DNA from: Planctomycetaceae bacterium
Lineage (GTDB): Bacteria; Planctomycetota; Planctomycetia; Planctomycetales; Planctomycetaceae
DNA length: 32,759 bases
Direction of reading: 5' to 3'
Assembly: GCA_021732845.1 (NCBI GenBank)
Contig: JAKFUF010000003.1
Location: forward strand, 64,001 to 96,759
Position numbers and translations under genes: made by a program. Positions 7,924 through 16,358 of the stretch are shown here, piece by piece. How positions within the stretch are numbered: position 1 is the stretch's first letter; the number at the start of each line of letters is the position of its first letter. A model generated the notes under the pieces. It did no database searches, was not told where the DNA came from, and saw only the letters and a list, made by a program, of their open reading frames with translations.

Positions 7924-9639
7924 GTGAAAAGTCTGATCAAAAGCGTTGTGGTGTGTGCCACGCTGTTGACCGCCGCAATCGGCGTGGCTGCTGAGCCACA
8001 GTGGATCTGGTCGCCGGAGAACGCCGCCGCCCCGATTGGCGACTGCTATTTTCGCCGCACATTTGACCTGACTGACCCGGAATCTGGGCGCGTCGAGGTC
8101 ACCTGCGACAATGTCTACCGGCTGTTCGTGAACGGCGTGAACGTCGGCTCAGGGAACAACTGGCAGCAGATCGACGCGTACGACATCCAGCGACATCTCG
8201 TCAAAGGCCGAAACATAGTCGCCGTCCAAGGCGTCAACAGCGATGGCCCCAACCCGGCCGGATTTGTGGCCCGGCTGATTGTGAAGTCCAAGGGGAGTGA
8301 CGCGGTTGATTTGTCGACGGGGAAGGAATGGAAGACCAACCTGAAGCCCGTGGACGGCTGGCGCAATGCCCGCCTGGATGATTCGGCATGGAAGCCCGCG
8401 CACCTGTTTGGCGAACTGGGGAAAACGGCCCCGTGGGGCGACACGGCGAAGCTTCCCGCCGTGCCAAAAGCCCCCGAGTTCGTGGCGAAGGAACGTCCGG
8501 CCGGACCGTTCCAACTGCTGGACGGCGACCGCGTGGTGTTCGTGGGTGACACGCTGATTGAGCGGGCACAGACGAATGACTACATCGAAACGATGATGAC
8601 CTCCCGCTACCCCGATCGGAACATCCTGTTCCGCAATCTCGGCTGGAGTGGCGACGATGTTTCCGGCATTGCCCGTTCCGGTTTCGGCACCGCGGAGGAT
8701 GGCTTCAAGCAACTGCAGCAGCAGGTCTTCGACTTCAAGCCGACCGTGATCTTCGTGGGTTATGGAGCTAATGCTTCGTACGACGGCCCCGCAGGTTTGG
8801 AAGATTTCCGTGCGGGTTATCTGCGAATGCTGACAATGCTGGAGGCGACCCGGGCCACAATGATTCTGCTGTCGCCGATTCGGCAGGAAGACTTGGGGCG
8901 GCCCTTGCCTAATCCTGAACGGCACAACCAAAACCGGGTTCTGTACGGAGCCACGATCCAGCAAATTGCCAATGAACGCGGGCATTTGTTCGTGGATCTG
9001 TATGCGACACTCGGCAGTCCCTCCAAAAACGACAAGTCCCCCTCACTCACGGACAACGGGGTGCATCTGACACCGTATGGCTACTGGCAGGCCGCCCGGA
9101 CCCTCGAAGACGACCTCGCCTGGACTCCCTGGAAGTGGGAACTCAACCTGACCGCCGAGGGCAAGGTGGAAAAGTCCGGGGGAACGAAGGTCGCCGAGGC
9201 TCAGGCTGACGGCGGCACATTGCGTTTCACCCTCTTGGATGACCGTCTGCCGCTTCCCACTGCCGGCAAGCACGCGGGCTTGACCGGCGCGTTGCGAATT
9301 CAGGGCCTGCCGGCAGGAAAGTTCACCTTGTTTGCCGGTGACGTGGCGATCCAGAGCGGAACCGCCGCCGAATGGGCGGAAGGGCGCAACATCTCGTCAG
9401 GTTCGAACTTTGAACAGGCCGAAGTTTTGCGAAGGACCATTCTCGCCAAAAACCAGTTGTACTTTCACCGTTGGCGACCGCAGAACGAAACGTACCTGTT
9501 CGGCTTCCGCAAGCACGAGCAGGGCCAGAACGCCAAGGAAATCCCGATGTTCGACCCGCTCGTGGCTGAGCAGGAAGCCCAGATCGCCAAGCTCCGTGTT
9601 CCACGGCCGCTGAAGTACGAACTGCGGCCTGCCAAGTAA
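7924..9639 (+). CDS. Secreted SGNH/GDSL-type hydrolase with N-terminal jelly-roll domain
   Basis: I chose the GTG at 7924, giving MKSLIKSVVVCATLLTAAIGVAAE, a clean signal peptide; the frame extends upstream to a TTG at 7885. Residues about 25-150 resemble the N-terminal jelly roll of bacterial alpha-L-rhamnosidases (WIWSPE, YFRRTFDL, VYRLFVNGVNVGSGNNW). From about residue 200 there is an SGNH hydrolase domain: block I VFVGDTLIER, block II RNLGWSGDD (Gly 240), block III GYGAN (279-283), block V DNGVHLTPYGYW (Asp 377, His 381). Block I has Thr 210 where the catalytic Ser is expected. A further beta-rich region of about 170 residues ends the protein. Probably a cell-surface or periplasmic carbohydrate-related hydrolase or binding protein; substrate unknown. 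No Shine-Dalgarno is evident. Confidence 0.82.
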   Translation: MKSLIKSVVVCATLLTAAIGVAAEPQWIWSPENAAAPIGDCYFRRTFDLTDPESGRVEVTCDNVYRLFVNGVNVGSGNNWQQIDAYDIQRHLVKGRNIVAVQGVNSDGPNPAGFVARLIVKSKGSDAVDLSTGKEWKTNLKPVDGWRNARLDDSAWKPAHLFGELGKTAPWGDTAKLPAVPKAPEFVAKERPAGPFQLLDGDRVVFVGDTLIERAQTNDYIETMMTSRYPDRNILFRNLGWSGDDVSGIARSGFGTAEDGFKQLQQQVFDFKPTVIFVGYGANASYDGPAGLEDFRAGYLRMLTMLEATRATMILLSPIRQEDLGRPLPNPERHNQNRVLYGATIQQIANERGHLFVDLYATLGSPSKNDKSPSLTDNGVHLTPYGYWQAARTLEDDLAWTPWKWELNLTAEGKVEKSGGTKVAEAQADGGTLRFTLLDDRLPLPTAGKHAGLTGALRIQGLPAGKFTLFAGDVAIQSGTAAEWAEGRNISSGSNFEQAEVLRRTILAKNQLYFHRWRPQNETYLFGFRKHEQGQNAKEIPMFDPLVAEQEAQIAKLRVPRPLKYELRPAK

Positions 9640-9688
9640 TTCCTCCACCTTGATGCCCTGAACACCGTCATCCCGCAGCGAAAATCGC

Positions 9689-9694
9689 TATACT
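9689..9694 (+). promoter_or_regulatory. Possible -10 element of the addB-like gene
   Basis: TATACT (five of six matches to TATAAT) lies 47 bases before the ATG at 9742 in the gap after the hydrolase gene. No good -35 hexamer is seen at 16-18 bases upstream, so this is tentative. Confidence 0.3.
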
Positions 9695-9741
9695 CAGCCC
9701 TTATCTGGGAGAGTTGTGTGATGGCGCGGTGAGGTGCACGG

Positions 9742-12700
9742 ATGGGAACGGTCATCAATGTGCTGGCAGGCGGGGCTGGCCTCGGGAAAACAGGGACGCT
9801 GCTGAAGCGTTATCGCGAAGCTCTGCGGGCGGGGCACGCCGCACGCCAGCCGGGCCGCACCCTGTGGCTCGCCCCCACTCATCGCAGCGCCCAGGCGATT
9901 CGCGAGCAACTGGTGGACGACAGCTTCGCCGCCGTCTTCAGCCCGCATGTGGTGACGTTTGACGACTTCGCCCGCCGTGTCCTGCAGACCGTCCCCGAAC
10001 CCGTGGCTCCGCTCTCGCCCGTGATGAAGCGGACCCTGCTGCGGCGGATTGTCGCGCGTCAGCTTGAAGCCCGCCGCCTGCGGCACTTCGCCAACATCTC
10101 CCAAACCAGCGGCTTCATTGACCTGCTGGCGGGCTTCATTTCCGAGATGAAACGGGGCGAGATCTGGCCCGAGCGGTTCGAGGAAATTTGCAGCCACGGG
10201 GGGCGGCTGCCGCTGCGCGACAAGGAACTGGCCGGACTGTACCGGGAATATCAAGACCTGCTCTTGCGGGAGAAACTCTACGACACCGAGGGCCGCTTCT
10301 GGTCGGCCCGCGAGGCGCTGAAGGCCGGCTACTGGGGGCCGTTCGCCAACGTGTCCCTCGTCGTCGTCGATGGCTTCACCGACTTTATGTACACCCAGTA
10401 CGAAATTCTCCAGCAGTTGACGCGGCGTGCGGATGAACTGTGGCTGTCGCTGCCGCTGGAATTTGACGGACGCCGGGCGGACCTGTTCGCCAAAACCGGG
10501 GATGTGTACGGCCGGGTCCAAAAGTTCGCCGAAGTTCAGGTGGTGAACCCGGAGGGCCGCCAGCTTTCTGCCGAGCGCCAAGGCAATGAGGCGACGACCG
10601 CGGACCAGCCCGGCGGGCTCCAGCATGTCGCCAAGCATCTGTTCTGCAACCCGCGAGAGATCGTGCCGGGCACCAACGGCGCGGGCATCGAACTGGTGAC
10701 CGTGGCCGGGCAGCACGGCGAAGTGCGGATGCTGGCGAGCCGCATCAAACAGTTGCTGCTGGAAGGTGTGCCACCGGGAGACATCGTCGTCGCCCTGCGT
10801 GGCCTGGACGACTACGCCGATCTGCTGGAGTCCACCTTCCGCGCCTCCAGCATTCCATTCGCGAGTGAGGCAGGCCGCCCCCTTTCACGCAGCCCCGTGC
10901 TGCGCGCCGTGCTTTCGGCACTGAGGTTGGAAACGGAGGGCTGGTCGTTCCGCCGGCTCATGGGCCTGTTGAATTCCAATTTCTTCAACCCGTCCTGGCC
11001 TGAGTTTCGAGAAGGCGATGCCAGGGGAGAGACCGCCACGGTGCTGCGGCGAATGAAGCTCGACGCCGACCGCGAACAGATGCTGTATGGCCTGCACCGT
11101 GAACGCCAGAACAACGAAAGAGTTCAGGCAGCGGCAATGAGCCCGCGGGACGATGGCAGCCCGGCCACGCCGCTGACGCAGACGGCGATGGACTGGCACG
11201 CCGCCGTTTCGCACGCGACGCTGCTGTTGGAACGGCTCTCCGCGGAGATGGCGCGGCTGCGGGGGAAGGCGACGTTCGCGCAGTGGGCGGACACGGTTGT
11301 CAGCCTGGCACGGGTCTTGGGGTTGCGTCCCCCAGAGCCGCTCGTCGATGCCGACGGCACGGCGCTGGGCGAGCCGATCCTCATCAAGGATGATGCCACG
11401 GATGATCCCGATGCCCGCGGTTGGGAGCTGTTCGAGCGGCTGTTGTTCGATGCCGCCCGGGCTGAGCGGCACCTCCTGGAACCGCCGGCCGAGATGACGC
11501 TCGACGGATTCGTGCATGAATTGACCGACCTCTTAAAGAACGAGCGGCTGGGATCGCGCGTGCGGGAGGAAGGCCGGGTCCGTATTCTGGATGCGCCGCA
11601 GGTCCGCAATCTCAACGTGCCCTACCTGTTCCTGGCCGGTCTCACGGAACGCAGCTTCCCCGGCCACTCGGGCGACGACTGCCTGTTCAGCGATGCCGAG
11701 CGGCGGCGGCTGTTCGACCTCGGGCTGACCATCGGCCACCGCGCATCGCACCAGCAGGAAGAACTGCTGCTGTTCTATGGCGTGGTCACCCGCGCCCGCA
11801 AGCTGCTGGTGCTCAGCTATCCGGCGGTCAGCACGGATGGTCACCCGCTCACGGCGAGCCCCTATCTGGTTGCCTTGAAATCGCTGTTTGCCAAAGGGAT
11901 GCTGACGGAAAGCCTCGACGAACACCTGTCGCCGGTCCCCGAGCGGACGCATGTCCTGACAGAGGCCGACGCCCGGGTGCGGGCCATGCACGAGGTGCTG
12001 GAAGGGAAGCCGGAGTTGTGCGTCAGCCTCTGCCAGCGCGAACCATCACGGACGGCGGTGGTCAACGCACTCTCCGCGGTCGACATGGCGGTGTCGCGGT
12101 TCCATTCGCCGGGATTTCATCACTACGAAGGACGGCTGCAAAACGCCCGCAACCTGTCGCAGATCGCCCGTTGGTTCGCCAGGCAGCACGAGTTCAGCGC
12201 CACCCAACTGGAGGCCTATGCGCAGTGCCCGTTCAAGTTCATGATGGCAAATGTCCTCAAGATCGACGAGCAGGAATCGGAGGAGGTCGAGACGGATGTG
12301 GGGCTGCGGGGGACGATGGTCCATGCCGTGCTGTCCGACCTGCACAGCCAGTGGACTGCCACGCCAGGGCCGCCCACGGGCGATGAGCTGGCGACCCGGT
12401 TCTGCGAACTGATGGCCGCCCGGTTGAAACGCCAGCCGAACCGGTCCGACCTGCAGGCCGCACTGCTGGAAATCGAACGCCGCCTGCTGAACGAGTGGGC
12501 CGTCCAATACGGCGAGCAGTGGGACGACTACCGTTCTGACATGGGCGCGCTCTGCGACCATCCCCCGCTGCCGAAGGTGCTGGAGACCACCTTTGGCACA
12601 CCCCGGCACGAGGCTGCCGTGCTGACGCCGCTGGCCGCCGGTGGGCTGACCTTCGGCGAGGGTGATGATGAAGTGCGTGTCGGCGGCCGGATCGACCGGA

Positions 12701-13209
12701 TTGATGTCGGTGTGAAACTTGGGAGGCCAGTGTTCACGGTGATTGATTACAAAACCGGCAAACCACCGGCCTTCCACCCCGAGCAGGTGGAGGCGGGGAA
12801 TTCACTGCAATTGCCGCTGTACACACTCGCCGTCCAGAAACTGCAGTTGGCGGGAACGGAGGCCGAGCCACTGCAGATGGCGTACTGGGGGCTGAAGGAA
12901 ACGGGTTTCGCTCCCGGCCTGAAGGGCCGCGAGGCAGCCAAGGGGCTGGACGAGGAGATGTGGGAAAGGCTGCAGCGGTCGCTGGAGAAGATCATCCCTC
13001 GGTTGGCGGCAGGCATCCGTCAGTCACAGTTTCCCGTCTATAACCCGGACATTCACTGCACGGCCCGCTGTGCCTACAAGTCCGTCTGCCGCATCGGCCA
13101 GATCCGCGCCCTTCCCGCCCGGCTCGGAAAGACCTGGCGACCGCCACTTCCCGCAGGCGAGCCAACGGGCCTGCCAGAGGCTGATGATTTCGGGGAAGCT
13201 CCGTTTTAA
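9742..13209 (+). CDS. addB: AddB-like ATP-dependent helicase/exonuclease subunit (PD-(D/E)XK nuclease)
   Basis: The 1155-residue product begins with a Walker A-like GGAGLGKT (residues 10-17) and continues with a UvrD/AddB-type region (LWLAPTHRSAQAIREQL, VTFDDFARRVL, LFLAGLTERSFPG). The C-terminal third is a RecB-family nuclease: GGRIDRID, then VIDYKTGK with Asp 1002 and Lys 1004, then the QLPLY box. Four cysteines suited to an iron-sulfur cluster are present, Cys 829 (YAQCPF) and Cys 1106, 1110 and 1116 in a CX3CX5C arrangement. By family knowledge AddB works with AddA to resect DNA ends for recombination and to degrade foreign linear DNA. No addA is in the window. The ATG at 9742 has GAGGTG upstream at a good distance. 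Length matches AddB (about 1150 residues). Confidence 0.88.
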   Translation: MGTVINVLAGGAGLGKTGTLLKRYREALRAGHAARQPGRTLWLAPTHRSAQAIREQLVDDSFAAVFSPHVVTFDDFARRVLQTVPEPVAPLSPVMKRTLLRRIVARQLEARRLRHFANISQTSGFIDLLAGFISEMKRGEIWPERFEEICSHGGRLPLRDKELAGLYREYQDLLLREKLYDTEGRFWSAREALKAGYWGPFANVSLVVVDGFTDFMYTQYEILQQLTRRADELWLSLPLEFDGRRADLFAKTGDVYGRVQKFAEVQVVNPEGRQLSAERQGNEATTADQPGGLQHVAKHLFCNPREIVPGTNGAGIELVTVAGQHGEVRMLASRIKQLLLEGVPPGDIVVALRGLDDYADLLESTFRASSIPFASEAGRPLSRSPVLRAVLSALRLETEGWSFRRLMGLLNSNFFNPSWPEFREGDARGETATVLRRMKLDADREQMLYGLHRERQNNERVQAAAMSPRDDGSPATPLTQTAMDWHAAVSHATLLLERLSAEMARLRGKATFAQWADTVVSLARVLGLRPPEPLVDADGTALGEPILIKDDATDDPDARGWELFERLLFDAARAERHLLEPPAEMTLDGFVHELTDLLKNERLGSRVREEGRVRILDAPQVRNLNVPYLFLAGLTERSFPGHSGDDCLFSDAERRRLFDLGLTIGHRASHQQEELLLFYGVVTRARKLLVLSYPAVSTDGHPLTASPYLVALKSLFAKGMLTESLDEHLSPVPERTHVLTEADARVRAMHEVLEGKPELCVSLCQREPSRTAVVNALSAVDMAVSRFHSPGFHHYEGRLQNARNLSQIARWFARQHEFSATQLEAYAQCPFKFMMANVLKIDEQESEEVETDVGLRGTMVHAVLSDLHSQWTATPGPPTGDELATRFCELMAARLKRQPNRSDLQAALLEIERRLLNEWAVQYGEQWDDYRSDMGALCDHPPLPKVLETTFGTPRHEAAVLTPLAAGGLTFGEGDDEVRVGGRIDRIDVGVKLGRPVFTVIDYKTGKPPAFHPEQVEAGNSLQLPLYTLAVQKLQLAGTEAEPLQMAYWGLKETGFAPGLKGREAAKGLDEEMWERLQRSLEKIIPRLAAGIRQSQFPVYNPDIHCTARCAYKSVCRIGQIRALPARLGKTWRPPLPAGEPTGLPEADDFGEAPF

Positions 13210-13260
13210 GTTCAAAAATCGAGGAGCCAGACCATTCGCCTTTGGACAGGGCGTGGCATA

Positions 13261-13328
13261 ATCAAGGATCAACTATCACGGAGTTGGCAGGGTTGCGCTG
13301 TTTGGCCCCTGCACAGTTGATCCTCGAT
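13261..13328 (+). repeat. Long inverted repeat / nested hairpin upstream of the AAA ATPase gene
   Basis: The arms 13261-13274 (ATCAAGGATCAACT) and 13315-13328 (AGTTGATCCTCGAT) pair at 13 of 14 positions across 40 bases. Inside them GCAGGG (13287-13292) pairs with CCCTGC (13307-13312), giving a nested stem. The structure ends 53 bases before the GTG start of the ATPase gene. It could be a structured RNA leader, an operator or the remnant of a mobile element. It has no U-tract and so does not look like an intrinsic terminator. Confidence 0.6.
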
Positions 13329-13381
13329 TTGATTCGGGGCGTACTCAAAGACTGTCTGGAAGGACGCGCAAGGAGACGCTC

Positions 13382-14488
13382 GTGGATTTGGCCCAACCAC
13401 AAATACAGACGATCAGGGTGTCTGGCTTTAAGTCGCTGAGACGGTGTGCGGTCGACCTCACATCGCTCAATGTGCTGATCGGTGCCAATGGGGCCGGAAA
13501 ATCCAATCTGGCCAGCCTGTTTGAGTTCCTTGCCGCCTCCCTGGATCATGGGCTCGAAGAGTATGTCGGGAGAAACGGCGGCCCCAATTCCATCTTGTTT
13601 CAAGGAGCCAAGACGACCGGCGAGATCGCGGTGGCGGTGACCGTTTCGACCGCTGGCGGATCGGGAACGCTCTATCAGCGATGCGTCTACAAACCTCCTG
13701 GCAGCATGTTCTACAGCGGAAATCATGCCGGAGGACCTGGGAACATCGTCCGGAGTGATGAAGTCGTCTTCGATGGCTTATGCAGCGTTATCCAACAAGA
13801 TGGGGCAGGTCACCCGGGCCAGTTGATCTATGAATCGCTGAAGCGCCGGACCTTTCGCCTGCACCTGCTGGATACCAGCCTAAATTCGCCAATGCGCACA
13901 GAGGGCTACATCGAAGACAACGCCCGACTTCGCCATGATGGAGGCAATCTGGCTGCCAGACTCTACCTGCTCAAGCAGACCGCGCCGAAGGTGTTAGAGC
14001 GGATTCGGTCCACGATTCGCAAGATTGTTCCGGGCTTCGATGACTTTGTGCTGGAGCCACAACGGCTGAACCCGAGAAACATTCTTCTGAACTGGAAACA
14101 GGTGGGAAGCGACTACCTTCTCGGGCCGCACCAAATTTCCGATGGCAGCCTGCGCTCAATGGCGCTGGTGACCTTGCTGTTGCAGCCCAGCAGTGAACTT
14201 CCGGACCTGATCGTGCTGGACGAGCCGGAACTGGGACTGCATCCGCATGCGGCCTCCATGCTTGCCGGGCTGATCCGAGCCACGTCTGTGAAGTCTCAGT
14301 TGCTTGTCTGCACGCAATCTCCGACGTTTGTGGATGAATTCCTGCCGGAAGAAGTGATCGTGGCCGACTCGAGAAATGGCGAGTCGCAGTTCCGTCGCCT
14401 TGCCTCAAATTCTCTGACCAACTGGCTGGAAGAATACAGCCTTGGGGAGCTGTGGCAGAAGAATGTCCTCGGCGGAGGGCCGGTGTGA
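13382..14488 (+). CDS. AAA family ATPase (COG4637-type predicted ATPase)
   Basis: The 368-residue product begins with a GTG start; an A/G-rich AAGGAGACG lies just upstream as Shine-Dalgarno. It has the ABC/SMC-like ATPase layout of the AAA_21/COG4637 group: IQTIRVSGFKSLRR strand, Walker A GANGAGKS at 34-41, a central insertion of about 150 residues, the signature-like ISDGSLRSMALVTLLL, Walker B LIVLDEPELGLHPHA with Asp 280 and Glu 281, and a TQSPTFVDEF switch segment. Proteins of this type are often encoded directly before a TOPRIM-like DUF4276 protein. OLD-like ATPase/TOPRIM pairs include known phage-defence systems, so a defence role is plausible but not shown. Its stop overlaps the start of such a partner by 4 bases (GTGA), and that partner is truncated here. 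Confidence 0.88.
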   Translation: MDLAQPQIQTIRVSGFKSLRRCAVDLTSLNVLIGANGAGKSNLASLFEFLAASLDHGLEEYVGRNGGPNSILFQGAKTTGEIAVAVTVSTAGGSGTLYQRCVYKPPGSMFYSGNHAGGPGNIVRSDEVVFDGLCSVIQQDGAGHPGQLIYESLKRRTFRLHLLDTSLNSPMRTEGYIEDNARLRHDGGNLAARLYLLKQTAPKVLERIRSTIRKIVPGFDDFVLEPQRLNPRNILLNWKQVGSDYLLGPHQISDGSLRSMALVTLLLQPSSELPDLIVLDEPELGLHPHAASMLAGLIRATSVKSQLLVCTQSPTFVDEFLPEEVIVADSRNGESQFRRLASNSLTNWLEEYSLGELWQKNVLGGGPV

Positions 14489-14790
14489 ACAAGGCGCTCT
14501 ACGTCTTCTGTGAAGGCCGAACCGAGCAGAGTTTTTGCAGGCAAGTCCTGCAACCGACCTTCTTTCCGCATCACGATGGAGAGGTGCGTGCTGGCTCAAT
14601 GACAAGCACCTTGCCACGGCGGGAGGCCACGATCGCACGGGCCAAAAAAAATCACCCCGCCGCGCGGACGCGGCGGGGTCGGACTCGCGGGAATCCATTC
14701 AACCTTCTAAATCAAAATTCGGGGAATGTCCGCTCGGAGGAGGCTGCCAGTGACAATGGCTGCGTCAAGGTGCAAGCCGCACAAAACTGA
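14485..14790 (+). pseudogene. Truncated DUF4276 (TOPRIM-like) partner of the AAA ATPase
   Basis: The GTG at 14485 overlaps the ATPase stop in a GTGA junction, typical of translational coupling. The first 35 or so codons (NKALYVFCEGRTEQSFCRQV, then LQPTFFPHHDGEV) match the N-terminus of DUF4276 proteins, including the EGRTE motif that carries the first TOPRIM acidic residue. Similarity stops near 14590. The frame stays open to 14790, but the tail is basic and low in complexity and passes through a terminator hairpin of the opposite strand. DUF4276 proteins are about 200 residues, so the remaining acidic motifs are missing. I read this as a deletion or recombination scar that removed most of the gene. 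A short functional protein of 101 residues is unlikely but cannot be excluded. Confidence 0.72.
14644..14678 (-). terminator. Rho-independent terminator for minus-strand transcription
   Basis: CCCCGCCGCG (14655-14664) and CGCGGCGGGG (14669-14678) form a perfect 10-bp stem with a 4-base loop. Read on the minus strand the stem is followed within three bases by eight U residues (A run 14644-14651 on plus). It lies about 260 bases beyond the stop of the DUF11 lipoprotein gene and probably ends the surface-protein cluster transcript. Confidence 0.85.
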
Positions 14791-14935
14791 ATTCAACCGA
14801 AAGCATGTATGCACTATTGATCGAGATTACTCATCCGCATCGTATTGTCGGCATCTCCCGGTGCCTGTCGCGCTTGGGGCTGCAGCAGGCGCGCGGTGAC
14901 CCGTGCGGGCCGCATCCGTCGCGACCAGCCGCGTG

Positions 14936-16276
14936 TCATTTCACGCGGGCCTTGAAGGTCACCACGCCACCCTTGCCGCCGGAGACGGCACCATCCAGGA
15001 CCCATCGCAGGATGACGCTGCCTTCGTCGTTGTCGAAGACTTCCAGGGCTCCGTTGCGGTCGCTGGTGGCACTGTCGGGAATGTACTCCAGCCGCGGAGT
15101 GAGGTTGTCGGAGATCACCACGTTGTTCACCGCCAGGTCGCCCAGGTTGTCGTAGCGGATGGTGAAGGTGATCTCATCACCGGTCTTCGCGGTCTGGCGG
15201 TCGGCCAGCTTGACGATGCGGATCTTGCCCGGACGCGCTTCCGGATCGATGCCGGTCATCTCGCTCGTCTGGAACCGGGCTTTGATCTGGCCGAGGCCGT
15301 GGGCTTCGGCCGAGATGATGGGGTACTGCACGCGGGTCCATGTGAAGGCGGCCTGAATTCCCAGGGCCAGCCGGGCCTCATCGGATTGCTTCAAAGTGCC
15401 CGTTTGCAGAAACGCGAGATCGTTGAGGGCAATGATCGTCTGTTCGTGGGTGATGATCTTGACGGGCAAGTGCATTTCGTTCCGCTGCGTCTTCGTCGTG
15501 ACCATGCTGCCCCGCATCCGTGTCACGATCCGCCCGGCACTGTCCTTTTGCTCGGCATCAATGACCATCTGGCGGTTGCGCATGTTGCCGCCCCGCAGGA
15601 CGACGGACGCACCGACGATCTGGTCCATGGCCACGTCTTCGTTCACGCCGCTGACGGTGGTCACCGCCGCGAACCGCGGCGCGTAGACGCAGACGGAATT
15701 TGAAGGCTTCACCCGGCGTTTTCCGCTGGAGTCCGTAAACTCCACGACGGTGTCTTCGGTCTCCAGACCGGCCATCTGGTCGCCCATGTAATGCACGGGA
15801 TGGCCACGGTCGCCGCCGTCACACAAATACTCGTCGGGAAAATCCTCCAGAGTTTCGCGCAGACAGCCAGCCGGCGGGCAGGGACATTCTTCCAGACCCG
15901 AGGCACGCTCGACAAACAGCCGGGGGTTTTCCTCATCGCCGGCATCCACCGCAACCGCCACGGAGACTGTCGCGACGCCCTCAGGTTCGTCCATGCCGCT
16001 GCTGACATCGGCGGCAGCATCGTTTCGCTCGCCGGCATCCGTCTCAGCATCACTTTCGACGACTTGGTGGCCAATCGGCCTCACGGCGTAGTCGACATAC
16101 GAGGTTCGGTGTTCGGTGGCTTGCTCGGGCATCGCCGCCTGGGGAGACAGTGACCGCGCACCGCAGCCAGTCAGCCCCAGCGCCAGGATCACCCCCGCGC
16201 TGACATGTCGCTGCCATGGCCCGCCGATCGCGCAGCGTGCCCACCAAGGGCGGCAGGTTGCATTGAAGGAGACCAT
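14936..16276 (-). CDS. DUF11-domain lipoprotein
   Basis: The 446-residue product has a long N-region, a hydrophobic segment at about 25-37 and a lipobox LTGC at 35-38, so it should be exported and lipid-anchored at Cys 38. An acidic linker (about 75-120) and a cysteine-rich ECPCPPAGCLRE segment follow. A central region of unknown fold leads to a C-terminal DUF11 domain at about 360-446 (TAKTGDEITFTIRYDNLGDL, VVISDNLTPRLEYIPDS, FKARVK), an Ig-like fold repeated in many bacterial surface proteins. It is the last gene of a four-gene minus-strand cluster, 82 bases after the upstream small lipoprotein gene, with a terminator downstream. The start at 16276 lacks a clear Shine-Dalgarno, and the true start could be a few codons inside. 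Function is unknown, probably envelope structure. Confidence 0.85.
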   Translation of the reverse strand: MVSFNATCRPWWARCAIGGPWQRHVSAGVILALGLTGCGARSLSPQAAMPEQATEHRTSYVDYAVRPIGHQVVESDAETDAGERNDAAADVSSGMDEPEGVATVSVAVAVDAGDEENPRLFVERASGLEECPCPPAGCLRETLEDFPDEYLCDGGDRGHPVHYMGDQMAGLETEDTVVEFTDSSGKRRVKPSNSVCVYAPRFAAVTTVSGVNEDVAMDQIVGASVVLRGGNMRNRQMVIDAEQKDSAGRIVTRMRGSMVTTKTQRNEMHLPVKIITHEQTIIALNDLAFLQTGTLKQSDEARLALGIQAAFTWTRVQYPIISAEAHGLGQIKARFQTSEMTGIDPEARPGKIRIVKLADRQTAKTGDEITFTIRYDNLGDLAVNNVVISDNLTPRLEYIPDSATSDRNGALEVFDNDEGSVILRWVLDGAVSGGKGGVVTFKARVK

Positions 16277-16358
16277 GGGATGACTCGCGAAAGGATGGCG
16301 GCGACGTGTCGGAGGACGGTGGCTGAATGGCTTTCAGCGTGTGCGGTGAAGGCCCACT

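Noticed and set aside
9721-9732. A three-codon ORF (ATG GCG CGG TGA) in frame before the addB-like gene
   Set aside because: It could be a leader peptide, but it is too short to support and the next ATG has its own good Shine-Dalgarno.
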